Shown here: positions 25,800 to 39,752 of the stretch, one piece after another
Layout of the letters: the number at the start of each line of letters is the position of its first letter
Numbering within the stretch: position 1 is the stretch's first letter
NCBI GenBank assembly: GCA_018806985.1
Contig: JADANN010000464.1
Coordinates: forward strand, 901,501 to 965,500
Source: Angiostrongylus vasorum
Taxonomy: Eukaryota > Nematoda > Chromadorea > Rhabditida > Metastrongylidae
Length of the DNA stretch: 64,000 nt
Reading direction: 5' to 3'
Made by a program: the position numbers and the translations under genes
Notes under the pieces: model-generated
Database searches by the model: none
What the model saw: only the letters and a program-made list of their open reading frames with translations
Told to the model about the DNA's origin: nothing

Positions 25800-27130
25800 A
25801 AAAATTACTTCTTTAAAATGCGTTGCTAATTCATTTCAGTCGTACCACACCACTTGTAATCAGTCAGGTTACTCAAACCCAAATGGGCGTAAGAGGCTCT
25901 TTTCAATGGAGGGACAGTGAGGAGAGAGATATGGGACATTAAACTTTTCATATAAGCTTCTTAATTTTTTTCCAGTTTATACGAGTAGATGTTTGTCATT
26001 GCTAGCTAGCTAGCCAATGTTGTAACATAGATTGATTCACAGCTAGGGTTTTGTGTGGAAGCGTGGAACACCCTCTTCATCTAGGCAAGTCCAGTGATGG
26101 CAGCGATGGCCCTAGTGACGTCGTAATTGGAAGTCGAAGAACAACTTGCAACCACAGTCCTGCGGTAAACCATCGCGAGCTCAAAAATGAATGGTTGAAA
26201 TGATTTCTATAAGGAAAGTAAAAGAACTTCCACATGACGTGGTTTCGATTAACACATTTAAAATGTCTTTGGCTTTTGCACTACTTAAGTTAATGTTTTA
26301 AGTGAATCGCCTGTAGTTGCAGAAATTTTATAGTTTTTGAAGAGTGCTATCAATGGCTATAGAATATTGATTAGCAGAAGATTAACTTTTTTTTGCTGAA
26401 ATGTACTATGAAGGACACGTGAGAATTATATTTTAATCTCTGTGTAGACTACATAAGGCTGGAACGCTGTCCGTTACAAAGTGATGTTATCGACTGACTG
26501 GCTGGTTTCTCATAGAAAACTAAACAAGACGTTCGAGTCTACTTTTTTGTTCTGAGAATTTTTTTTCTTGTTTAAACGCTCGAGAAAACATAGCATTTCT
26601 GTTATACGTTTAAATGATGTATATTGATTGACATATAATACGTTACATGTGTTTGTTTGTATTGTTGCTTTTAAAACAAGCAGGAGCAGGAAAACGAAAC
26701 TCGTCCAAAACATAAGCGTGCATTGTTCGTTTTCCTCCATTACGTGTTAGTATTCAAACGTGAGACAAATCGCCTACAGTTATTATGGATGGAAATAACC
26801 GATGGGCATTGTTGTGTCGTTGAATGTCACCATATTCTGGTTTTATATGGTGCAAATTCGTCAGACGAGTTAACATAAATTTAACTCATACTATGTCTAC
26901 CATATCGAATCAACTTCATACACCAATGCAGTTGATCATTTATCCTTACAGAATGTTGTTTTTCAAGCTGGCCATCGTACTAGGAAACGCTAAGTTATTA
27001 CCAGAACGAGTAGAAGTACTTATAGTAGCTTACGAATAGTCAACGCTTTTATTCTGCGAGTTCTTGACTATTCGAGTTTTACATGGTTAGAAAAGATTTC
27101 ATAGGAAGGAAAAAGTGTACTATCACTATT
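25800..27130. other. Region upstream of NHR exon 1
   Basis: AT-rich with no repeat family copy recognised. It could hold the promoter or further 5' exons of the receptor, but no core element could be pinned down. Confidence 0.35.
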
Positions 27131-27135
27131 TTAGA

Positions 27136-27270
27136 ATGCCAGTGATGTTCACGTCAGCACCGTCATCAGCGACACCGACAGTTTCATATCAGATTAAGGA
27201 AAAAACCCCGACGACTAGCGAAGCGATTTGTGCAGTATGTGGCGATGGTCATGCAAAACTACACTACGGT
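27136..27270 (+). CDS. NHR exon 1: N-terminus and first half of zinc finger 1
   Basis: ATG at 27136 lies one base after an acceptor-like TATTTTAG (ending 27134), so it could be the trans-spliced start or an internal exon entered in phase 2. It encodes 45 residues ending [14 protein letters not shown], then a strong GTAAGT donor. The first two zinc ligands (C32, C35) are here. The start is chosen as the first in-frame ATG after the acceptor. Confidence 0.85.
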
Positions 27271-30200
27271 GTAAGTAGAGATGAGTAGCGTTCCTTATTG
27301 ATTTTTCGTTTGTGAATGAAAAAACAGTGTGACGGGTGCAATAGGGAACTTGTAGACTAAAACATTCATGAGTAAGGCTCTTTTTAAAAAGTAAGGAAAA
27401 GGGACTTAATTACATATTGTATCGATACTGCAGCCGTTATTAATGCGACAGCCATATGAACCGAGTATACTTATTGATCACTTTGGTAAATCAGTGACGA
27501 ATGTGTCGACTTTCGTACTATATCCTTTAACCGATTCCGCCTCGTATGGGCACAATAGTGTTTACAGCGGCGTGGACCAAGCGACCGTATAGACACTGTA
27601 GGGTACATATTCAGGTTAGTGGGCTACAGGGTTTTCTTTTCCGCACTATTTATATTCATTCTATAGCTTATGGAGAGAAGATCAAAATAGGAGGGGTAGG
27701 ACCAGAAAAACCGTTCTCTGTACTTAATAATTTGCAAAATATCTTCTACCGAGAAAGTCAATTAACCGGTTATTTGACAAACAGTTTATTGGTAAAAGGA
27801 TAAACGATAAAGCTCTCGGCATTGATCAATTTCTGAGGGATGAGCCATGAATTATAGAGTGACTCGCGGTGGCCACTGAATGCAAATCTCGCCTATACAG
27901 TGACACGCGGTGGGCTACCGATGTATCGAGCCAGTGCTGCTATACCTATTTGATAATTGAACGGGCCGTCCTTAGTAATTGCGCGGGCCCCAGCAGAATC
28001 TCCACTTTTCGGAAATTTGCTGGTTAAGCCATTATGGTTCGCTGGAATTCCAAGGTCAGCCAGGTCAAAGTCAGCCCCAGGTCTTCACCACTACAGGCAG
28101 TCGTAACCCTCGTGGATCAGAGGGAGATTTGCCACCATGCAACTTTGATGCCAGGACGGTGGTGGATCCTGGTATCGTTTACTCTTAGCTAGGCTTCCTG
28201 ATGGAAACTCCGGACTCCTTCTCAGAGTGAGAGACCCTGCCAGGGGATGAATTCCGCGCTGTACGTCGCAATCCGACACCTAGGAACACCTTCCGAACAA
28301 AATGAGGCGGTAAACCGTTGGGAGGAGTGCTGCTATACTCCTAGACTATACTCCTAGACAAGCCTGGTGCCAACTTTTCGACCGCGGAGGGATGGAAGGC
28401 TTGGTTGGCCATGGGAGCGTGGATCGATTCTACTTGGGTGTTACAGGGCGCCTCCGACCACTGCGCCACACCAGCCTTAGTTTATTGGTACTTCATTTTA
28501 ATCGCTATGGTGGTTGTGAAGAATGTGGGAATATTAAAAAATACCGATAGAGAGTCAATATTGGTGCAAAATACCTCCATGTGCTGACAGCAATGCATTT
28601 GCAATATGGGCCATAGTAACACTCAGCAGTAATAGCATACATATCAGTCATACTCATAGAACGATAAGGCAAACTCTCTCCTACAATCTTATCGTGTTCG
28701 CAACCCCTCAGATACTTTGGTAATTGAGAACCTTACACGAGGTTGATAAAGCAACTTTTATTCGGCTAAAGCTTCGACATTTTCCTCTTCATCAGAGCAG
28801 ATGATCCGACTCGATGGTCCATATTTGTTCTTCTTCTCGATGTGGCGTCTTCGTAATCGCACCGAGACGGATTTTTTGATTATTAAAAAAGCCAGGAAAT
28901 CCGCAGCTGACAAAAAAGTGCTCGTATTCGATTGGGTCAGCCACGAAAAACGCCGCAGGGACGGAATGAGTTAATGCACAAAAAGCAATGAAAAATGTCA
29001 GTCCTACTTTCTCCTGTAAAGCCACATTAAAAATTGTTCCGTATAATATTTGCAATTTCCTATTCTAAATTGTTTCTCCTGCCCCCCTTTAGCCGTTCCC
29101 GTAAATCCTTATTTTTTACTCATGTGGAATTCTACGCCTACTTAATATTTGGAAAACTGGTCTCAACGCGGTGCAGCAGATGGAACCCACCACAATTTGT
29201 AGTCAACTGGCGGTATTTCTACAGTTGAAGAAGGATTCTGAAATTATCACGCTAGTGTTTTCTGAGGTGATTATCACAGATAATAGTCGGTTCTTGTGAA
29301 ACGAACTGAGGTGTGCCGCCTGCCAATCTATGGCTTCTTCCAGGAAAGCAGCGATTGCTGGCGTAGGTTAACCCTTAGCATAGTTTGTGGTTGGAAATGA
29401 ACTCCATCTCAACTCGGACGATTGTGCTATAGAAATAAAAATTTTACTATAGTCGGAGTTATTTTTTTCGGAAAACGCCTGCACCATGTTCATAACTTTA
29501 ACCCAGCAAGGAGGGCTATTACAAAATAACATGAAACAAAGTTGGCCTGGTTCTGTTTTTATTTCTGTCAAACCGTGTTGTTGTTTTTTGATGCTAGTAA
29601 TGATGAATAACTGAGGTGGAAAAAAGGAGATTATTGGCTGGCGTTTAATTATCTATATTTACGGTTTCGTTAAGCATTCACAGCAACAGTCGCAATGGAC
29701 AATCAGAAAGAATCAAATTTCTGGAGAATATCTGGTTTCTTTGTTCTCTTTTGGTTAGACAACACATCTAAATAGATGATTTTATTCCTCCTGATGTGAT
29801 ATTCCAATCAATAATCACTAGTAATCGATTGCAGGTTCTGGCGTGCTATGGTTGCAAAGGATTTTTCCGTCGAACACTAACGGGGAAATACCGTTACGCA
29901 TGTCGTTTTGGTAACAATTGCGTCGTCGACAAATGTAAGTAGCTTAGGCGAAAAAATACAGTACGGGAACTTTTGTTCTCTTCTTGACTATTTTTGACGA
30001 TCTCTTCTTTCCACGATCTAAAATTATACGTGTTTGATTCAATTCACGATAACGTCTTTAACCTGGCAGTTGGATATCTTCTTGGTTTTCTACGAAAACG
30101 AACTTTAGTCAAGTAAACAAAACAGCATTCCTTTCATTTCTTACACAGAAAAAACCCTAAAACTAGTCCGTCAATAATTTATGTGCACTTTTTATTCATT

Positions 30201-33200
30201 ATAAATGATCGATGACGAACAGAAAAAACTCCTGTCTTTTTCTTCTTGCTTCAAATTTTTTCATTCCCTCTTAATTTATTCCTTTCTCTTCTTTCATTCT
30301 GAATTTTTTTTATTTTATGTGATCCGTCTTCACATCTACCGTGCGGATCCCACCACTTCTCTCATTCGATTCGTTTCCTCGCATCCATTATCCATGAAGA
30401 TCTTTCAACTTCTACGTGTGGCTTCTGCCAACCTACTGCTTGAGAATTTTTTCATTTCATCTTGAATATCGTAGAATGCTGGTCAAGTCGATTCTTCCTG
30501 GGAGTCCTGAGATGGCCGGCCTTGAGCGTTCGCAGTTGGATTGCAGAGAGTGACTTTTTTTCCCGGACAACTCTAGTACCAATTTTTCCAACCTCAGAGG
30601 ATGAGAGGCTTGGTTGGCCTGGAGTGGAATCGCACTAGCGCCCTGCTTGTAATTGCCGACATCACTACCACTGTCCTATCCGTTCTTTTCCGTCATTAAT
30701 AGTTCTTTTCAATTTTTGAAGGATTCTTTTACCAAAATCAGTTCGATTTCTATAGCGCGTGAAAACTCATTTAGTTCAAACAGAAGTGTGATTACTTACT
30801 TCTACACGTTTAAGCACTTTATGTGTTGGATAGCATTCAAAAAGAAATCCACGTATATTTTTAACACAGTTTTATGTATGTATATCTTTTTGAATGGGCG
30901 CGTGTGGAGCAGTGGTCGGAGGCGCTGTGCAACACACGCGTGGAGTCGATCCCTGCGCCCATGGCTCATTAAGCCTTCCATCCTTCCGCTTCAACAAATT
31001 AGTACCAGACTTGTCTGGGAGGATAGCAGCACTCGCTCTACTCATCGGAAGGCCACCGCGAGTCATTGTAAAACCCAGATATGCATTCAATCATCTCGAT
31101 CGATACTTAATGAAGTCGAATGCATGGTTCATCCCTCAGGGATATATCACTGTAGGGAGCTTTATCTTTTTTTAGCTTTATATCTTTTTGTATGTTTCAT
31201 GAGACAGTTGTTCCAAGGTTTATCTATGTACTGCTGCTGGTTTTAATTTTTGATCCGTCGAGTTCCGTTAGCTACACCTCTGCACAATTGTAGACTGGGC
31301 AGATAATTTGATAAGCGTTCGCCTTTTTTTTATTCTTTTCTCTTCCTAATCAGCACTGTGATGGCTGGCATCACACAAAAAAGAACGAGGAAGGGAGATT
31401 GAGAACGTTGTTTTCATTAAGCATATAAATCTCAGTGCGATCTTAACATTCACGATTTCGTGACCTCTATAGGAGTCATACGATGTGGAAAATCGTGTCC
31501 GCTTCAAACTTTAAATTAAAAATCCCTGCTCTGCTAGTGAATTTGACTAGTTACGGTAAAAAACAGAAAGAAGAATTGGAATGTAAAAATTTAGCCTATA
31601 GTATAAATGTTCTTCTGTTTTTCAACGATGAGCCTCAGCTTAACTGGGTTCGTTGCCGATTTGGGCTCCCCAGATCAATCCCGCTGACGGGTGATTGCTG
31701 ATGGCACTGGTAGATGGAAAACTAGCTGAGAGACAGGCGAAACAAAGGACCCGCATGGTGTGGTGGTGAGCGCGCTACTCCCCGGAAAGGACAATAGCGC
31801 GTTCGTTCCCCACCGTAGACGCCTGCGGTCCGGAGTTTTGCAAATATCTCAGCATCATTAAAGTTATATTTCGCAATACATACACTGCCGTTAAAAAAGA
31901 AAAGGCAGTAAATAATAAGTTAAAAAAGATGAGATCTTGATTTTCTGAGAGTCAATACATATTCCTCCCTTTTTTTTTCCTCCAAGGAGCATATTTCGAA
32001 AGCGAAAGTAAATAACCAAGCGGAATCCTGCACACTACGACGCGATGATGTCCCGAGTGTACTGAAGGAATGTTCTATGAAGATTATCAATGTGATCAAT
32101 GCGATGGAGAAAAGTTTGAAGGCTATGAAGCACTGAACTCCTGAAGAATTCTTTTGATGAAATTGTCAAGTGAAAAAAATTCGGCTCAGCTACCTACAAA
32201 GTGCGTCGGCCTAAAACCACATCTTGTGTTGAGTGCAATATTTTCTTGTGTTCGCTTCATACCGAGTATTGTGACTCAACCCGTGTGTTGACGACGGAGT
32301 GGGAATGTGTTGAGGTATAAGGGGCCGAAATGAGGAATCATGGGCCCAATTGTTCTGTTGATCTCTCTCCGCACGATTCACTTCTTTCTCGTCTGGCGCA
32401 GAACTCCAAGCGAAAGTGAAGGCTGTGTACAGATGGCAAGCAGATAGCTTGTAGCAAGCAGGTTTGCATTGAGAATCTCTGTTTTATGAAGAGTTGAAGA
32501 AAAAAGTGCGCTTTAGGGTGCACTAAAACCGAACGCGTTAGTCAGCGCATTTGACATAGAGGCACTGTGAAATAGCACAACACGCCTAGAACTATTTGTA
32601 GTCTTAATACGTTAGAGCAAAGTCTCTATAGATCTATAAAGTATTGAATTCGTGAAACAGTTTAGTGATTGAGAAATTACCGTTGGTTTTCGAAAAATCA
32701 TTTGGCGGATATCACAGTGGCAGTAGTTACCATCGTCAAGAGCATGGTGCTAGTTCGATTCCGCTCCGGGCCAACCAACCCTCTCGTCTATCCGAGGTTG
32801 GAAAGTTGGTACCGGACTTGTTTGGAAAAAAATCACTCTCTGCAATCCAATTGGAACGCTCCAGCACAGCTGTCTCAGGACTCCATGGAGAATTGCTCGA
32901 CCAGCATTCTAGGACATTCAAGATGAAATGAAAGTCCTCAAGCAGCAACCGAAGCCACACTTAAAAGTTTCAAGATCTTCGTCGACAGTGGATGCGAGGA
33001 AACGAATCGAATGGAAGAAGTGTTGGAATTGGCACAGTAGACGTGAAGATGGATCAAATAAAATAAAAAAATAATTTCGAAAAATCATCTCCATCGCGAA
33101 TGTGTTCAAAACAGCAATGATTCATTTTATAATGTTGTTCGGAAATTAAACCGAGATTAGTACTTTCATTTTTTCTTGTACATGTCCCAATTGTGGGAAC

Positions 33201-36200
33201 ATGATTGATCTGCGGATTAGTCATGCTGCTAGAGGACTCGCATGTCCATAGATGGTTTTCTGTCTTCTAGAAAAATGAGTTCCGATGGTAGACATACTGC
33301 ACTCAGAGTTGTACAAGTCGTTTCCGTTCTCAGTTCTTTCTTCTGTTCCAAATTTCCCCATCCCCTATTCATCTTCGTTGGCCATTCCTAATTTGGCGTT
33401 GAAGTCTCGTACAACGAATTTATAGCAGGTCTTCTCGTTGCGTATTACTTCCTCTAATTAGTTGTGAAACGCGTCCAGATAGCCCCCCATGAGCTGTACA
33501 AGCTGGTGAGTAGCAATTGGTGACACTAATATTTTTTTGATGCGAAAATTGGAGACTAGTAGTGTCCAAGCGCGATGATTGTATTTCGCCCAGGTGACTA
33601 GACGGGGATGGGATAGGCACAGGAGAAAGCCCACACCACACCTTCACATTTCATAGCTGAAATTTCCTTCCACAAATGGAAACGGTTCTGTCACCTAATT
33701 GCCTTTCTATCTCTTGGAGAGCGATCACATGGAATTTTATGTGAGCAGCGGTCTTAACACGACCGTCTGAAGTTATAAGTTCAGCGTCTGAAGAGAGTAT
33801 TTTGGTGTTTAAGGCGCAGAGCAAGAAGCAGTCTCCATGGCTTCTCTTGGGCATGCTCGCTTTGTGCGTTTCCAATAGCGTCCTGTGCAACCTGAGATTT
33901 GACATCCTCTCCCGTTTTCTCACCATCTAACGTCGTAGATAGGAGCATTCAATGTACGGTTGAAGCTAGACTTGCTAGTTTAGCGAATGTGGTTCTCTGG
34001 AGTACCGGCGTCAACTTAGCCGAACCCTTCTTCAGGTCGTCATCACCTTAAGGAGTAGCAAACCCTGTGGATCAGAAAGAGATTTACCACTTTAGGACTA
34101 GTTTGATACCAGAACGGTGTTTTTTCCTGATATTGGTTCACTCTTAGCTGAATCTCCGGATGGAAACATTGAGATGTTGAGATTAATCAAGATGTCAAAG
34201 TCGTGTTAGCAATCTCAATAAATTTACTTTTACAAGTTCAAACTCTGTCATACTTACCGCAAACTCCTCGGAACGTTAATGCGGTGCTGGACCAAAGACG
34301 TATTAACGTTTCTATTCGTTGCGATTTTGACCTTAAAAATTGAAAGGTGTGGGATATCCTTCTGACATTGACGACGAAGGATTGAAAGGTATGGAGAAAC
34401 AAACGCACGCAGTGATATTTTCTTGGGTTGACTCACAACGATGCTGAAATATTTGCAAAACTTGGACCCCACGCCATCCCCGATCTCGCGATTGCCCTTG
34501 GGCGCTCGTGTTACCATCTGCTCCATTGAGCCTCATGCTTTGCCTTTCTCTCGGCCTGTTTTTTGCCCTACCGTTGCCATCAGCGACCACCTGTCAACGG
34601 AATAATTTGATGAGCGCAAATCGGTATTCAAACTAGTTAAGCTGGGGCTGTAATCGAAATTACAATGTTTAGCTTTTTTATTTACTCTGTTATTTCTTTC
34701 GAAGTAGGGTACGTAATGGAGATACAACCACATTGATGCGGAGATATTTCCAAGACTTGTACCGCAGTCCAGCATCGAACTCCAGTCTACGGCTCTTGAT
34801 TCGCTTTTCTCTCTGCCTGTTTCTTACCGGGATAGTCGGAAAAAGTACGGTAAATGAGGTGCCACATAAATTGAACGTTCTTCCGCTACGATTGTGCGTG
34901 CAACACATCAAACTGTCGACTGCGTAAAAATTGGATAAGCTGGGCTACGAAACTCAGCCTTATCCATCACACTCGCCAGACCTCTTACTTACCAAGAACC
35001 ACTTTTTTCAAACATTTACATAACTTCTCACGGGAGAAATGCTTTAGTGATCAACGTGTGGCCGAGACTTCACTCAACGGCCTCACCGTCTGCGAAAGTC
35101 TAGAATTTTATGTGGGCGATATAAATAAACCTGTTTTTCGATAATAATATTGCTCAAATTCTACCGATGTTTATTTCGTTTAAAAAAATTCATTACGAGC
35201 TCAGTAGTGCCACTTTAAAGAAGTAGGTTTGAAACTCGGCATTGGTTTCTAAACAACCTAATAGTTCTTTTTAAATGTATAAAGTAGGCAAAAAATAGTT
35301 CCAAAGTTACTTTGTTATATGTGAATATTGAGTAAATAGAGTATGGTAGAGGCGTTTATGACTTGCGACTGTTTCCTTTTTTTCTCCTGATTGGTCGATG
35401 GTTGCATAAAATCCTTACTGGTTTGAGTAATATTCTGTTGTGGTAGGCTTTTTCCTTGGAGTTCCGAGGTAATCCTATCAGTGGTTGCTAGATCGACACC
35501 ATAGATAATTGCTTGCTATCGTAGATTATAGAGGGTTTTATCACTTTGCAACCAAGTTCCTTTCGCGATGGCTACTATAACATAGATTTTTCGTAGCTTT
35601 CCGGATTTGCAGATGGAAATTTCGAAGTACTTGTCATCTCGGGAGATCCTGGGGAAAGTGAATCCACCTTTTTCAATAAGGAGCGCTCCTCTACAGGAAG
35701 ACATAGGAAAAAATCTCGACCCCACTGAAGAGGAAAACCACTGAGTGTAATCTGGAGGGTTTTTGTTTTTTGTATGTAATGTCTATCAGTATGAGTTAAT
35801 TATAGAAAAGAAAATTACGAATACCTTCATCAGTTTATGAATAGAAAGTCTTAATCGTTTATTACGGAGGCTTTTCATACTACTATATTTAGTTCAACGA
35901 AATAGCTGTCGTTACTGTCGTTTCAACCGGTGCATTGAAGTGGGCATGGACCCAAAAGGTAAGACGTTTCTAAAATTCCTCGTTTTTTTCCCCAATTATA
36001 TGTGTTAACTGGGTGGAATGACATGAAAGAAGAAGGAACTGTTTTGTAAAAAGACAATGAGTTGAAATAGAACCGCAAGTATTTGTAGTTCTAGAATCTA
36101 TTCCAGCTGTTCGACCAGACAGAGATTTGACAGGGAAGCAAAAAGCACCGAGGATAAGAAAGAAACCGATAGATGAGGAGCTACTTAGTCATGTGGTAAG

Positions 36201-39200
36201 TACTACGAAACGATCGTTTTTTTCGATCTCGGTGAACTCGTCCAGTTTGGGTAATGATCGTAGTAACTCGTCCTGTGTTTAGTTGCGGCTACATGGAGAC
36301 GACTGGTCGAGAAAGCTCAACAGTGACACGCGATTATTACTCTTACAGCTGATGAATATCGAGGCTAAGGTGTTTCTTGAAAAAATATAATGATTGTCTT
36401 TTTTCCATGCGTTGGGTATGACATTGTCTACTAAGCGAGGTTTTTAGGTAGTCAAAGGAGATAACATGCTAAGTACCTCTACTCCTCCACCAAAAGATCC
36501 GCGAACGATTTCTCTTAAGGAAATGTTCGAGCAAAAGCCATCAATGGACGGTAGACGAACAGAGGTAGGAATAATTTTCTCAAATTAAACCAAACTAAGC
36601 AATCATGAGAACTAAATAATTAGTGGACTTAATAAGTCGCGAATCTACTTTAAATTGCCGTGTTGACACCTGTAAACGCTCTAGTGGAGCCATCCCAGAG
36701 TACCAAAAGGCATAAAAGGATAAAGGATAAAGCTCTCGGTGTTGATCAATCCCTGAGGGATGCGCGATGCATTCGACTTTATTGAACACCGTTGGAAGTG
36801 AGTGAGTGCATATCTGGTCTGTACAATGACTCATGGTGGCCTACCGATGTATCGAGCCAGCGCTGCTATCCTCCCAGAGAAGTCTGGCACCAATTTGCCG
36901 ACCCCGGAGGGATGGAGGACCTGGTGGGGCATGGGCGCAGGGATCGATTCCGCGCGTGTGTCGTAGTGGCGCCTTCAACCACCGAGCCACATTCGCCCTG
37001 TACCAAACGGTGTGGAGAAAAGAAAGTCCTTATGTCGCAACCGAAGCAAGTCGGAAAAATCTCACGGATGCTGGGTTCAAGACAAAAAATTGGATGGAAG
37101 TGCTATAATCAGCGCAATGTGTGAAGTCTGGTCATATAGAAAGTGATTTTGCTAATTGAGATCCCTTTTACAGCAATTTGCTTTCAAAACAAAAAAATAG
37201 AACAACTGACATTTGGATCAACGATCATTAATTACAATGTCTTAACTTTCTGTTTACTGCCTATTCTCTTTTTACGGCAGAGTATTATCTAGAATACAAC
37301 CACAACAGCGATGAAGTATGGGAAGAACTGGGAACACATTTATTTATATGATCTTATAAACTGATCCTCTTTAGCTGATGCGAGGTTGGTATAGGTCTTC
37401 GTTGTCGTTGTCGTTGTTGTTGGTGTTAGACAATGGCTGACGTTTCGGCGATTTAGCCTTCCTCAGAGCCGTGATGTTACGAGTGGACCCGGGACTGGAT
37501 TATAGAGACCTACTCGTAACATCATGGCTCTGAGGAAGGCGAAATCGCAGAGACGTCAACCATCGACCAACAACACCAACAACAACGACAACGACAACGA
37601 AGACCTATACCAACCTCGCATCAGCTAAAGAGGATCAGTTTATAAGATCATATAAATAGATATATCAACTATCTATGCCGAGGTTTATAGAAAGTCGGTC
37701 TTTTGAGTTATTAAGAACTGAGAACCTTCGGCTTCGAACCCGAGGTTATTCTTACCAGGGGCTCACGTGCTATCCACCGCACTAACATAGGCCTTTGCTT
37801 TTCCTTTCTCTCAGTCATTTTTATCCGTACAATCAGCAATCAGCCGTGAACGGGGATTATCTGTGAAGTATGGCTATTGATTAGTTAAGAATGCGCTGTT
37901 CAGATGCGATATGAACCATTTCGTATGGCCCGCACGGAGGAACTGTCCGAGATCGCTCATCGACGAGCGATCGCCGCTGTGGATTGGGTGGATAGCCTGA
38001 CTGAAATCGCAGAATTGCAAGATACTGATGATAAGGTGAGCTGAGAAGGTAGTTTCAAGCTTTTCTTCGCTTCGGTTGGTTTGTTTTAATGGATCACAAA
38101 CTCTTCACATTTTCTTTGGATCTTCGCTTAGACGGACATTAATCAACATTATATTGAGCAGAAACCACCGACCTTTGAGTTGTTCGCTACCCTCTCTTCT
38201 TTATTGTAAGATCATATAAATTGAAACCAGTACCTTCTCCGAGAACTGAAATCATCTTTCTCACAATGTGAATCTACTCTAAGACGAGAGTGACCATGTG
38301 TATAGGGTGACACTCCATTGCACATATGATATTTATCTCGATTTCCCATTTAGACAAATTAGACCGTCAATTCATCCCTAGCTTCTGGGAGTTCAAAGGC
38401 CAAATGTCTATTAAGTCATCTCCGCATTGCTATGTCATCTCCTGAATGGAGTCAAATACGTGGCGATTCTTCCACACCCTTTTTTACATTAACTAAAAAA
38501 TCTTGTCTCTCGTTACTTATCAAGCTCATCTTTTTGCATCTATTGTTCTCTACGACTTGTACAGGAAGTGTGGAAATTTTATTCAATACAATTCTTCTTG
38601 TATGCCAAATGCTTTATTCTTTGTCGATTTTCCTTACTAGTTTTCGAAACCTCTCTAAAGTGTAAATATTATGTAGACTTTTTTAAGATGCGTCATTCAG
38701 CACACCTTTCTTATAATTCACTTTTTCCTACTAAATAAAGTCTGTAAATGAAATTCAGGTGGCTTTGGTGAAGTCGTGCTACTCTCCACTAACAATCTTC
38801 AATTTTTCGGCGCGAACAGCACAGAACACTCCAAATCCCGATATTCTTTGCCTTTGCAGTCATTCCTATGTGCCAAGGCGTCTACCCCCGGAGTTCAACG
38901 AAACAAAGTAACTTTAGCACTTTTTAAAAAAGTCAATTCATTGCATGAGCAATATTATTTATATGGCTCGTAATAGTAGAGTTATTGAGCCGTTATCACT
39001 TGTAAAAGGTCGTACTAAAAATTCCTTGTTCTGATTAGTCGGGTAAAATTCTTACAAAGAAATTTTGAGACAAAACCATAAGTTTATTAGAGATTTTTGA
39101 AAAATCATATTTTTGATGTGAAGATGTTTAAGTATTCTGAAGATTTTTTTATATTATCCATAGTAAGACGTTCGAGTGAGCTCTACCCACTCAACACTTT

Positions 39201-39713
39201 GAGTAGGATGTAGTAAACTTGGTAATGAAGTTGTTGTATTTCGGTTATTCTTCATAAGCCGAAATTAAGTTGTTATTATGGCTATTCAACTGACTTCACT
39301 TTCTTCAGATCGAGCTGTTTTTTTCTTGTCGTTCATTTTGATGGGAAGGGAGAATGCAATCAACCATGCAAAATTCACTTAAGATAACAAATCCAAAGAA
39401 ATCCATACTTTTTTTTATTGTTTTTCATTCAATGTTCTATAAGAATGTTCAGAAAAAATCTGTTTCTAGTCATTTGTCCAATGTGCTGATTGATCGAACG
39501 CTGAACGAATTGGTGGCCCCGTTGAGGAAGCTGAATCTCAAGGAAGAAGAAATCGTCCCATTAAAGGCCATTATCATTTTGAATCCCAGTGGGTCAATAC
39601 GTTCACATTTTTGTTGCTTTTGAGCTTAGTCTTCTTAACCGTTTCTGAAGTCTTTCAAAGAAATTATCTCTTGAAAAAATCTTTCAAAAATGTCAATTCA
39701 TTATTCTTGTTGC

Positions 39714-39752
<39 letters not shown>

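Larger units (their letters stand above)
37341..37658. repeat. 318-bp near-perfect inverted repeat
   Basis: Arms 37341-37484 and 37512-37658 with a 27-bp spacer. Outer ends are TATTTATATGATCTTATAAAC and its complement. The arms contain GTCGTT/AACGAC runs and one hammerhead-like motif each, facing apart. It lies in NHR intron 6, inside what looks like a family D SINE (pieces at 37280-37340 and 37725-37865). Confidence 0.9.

Noticed and set aside
30653..31246. Longest ORF in the window (197 codons, +)
   Set aside because: Most of it is a full-length family A SINE; no protein motif or splice context.
37341..37658. CRISPR or tandem array
   Set aside because: It is a single inverted repeat with a short spacer; no direct repeats with unique spacers exist in the window.
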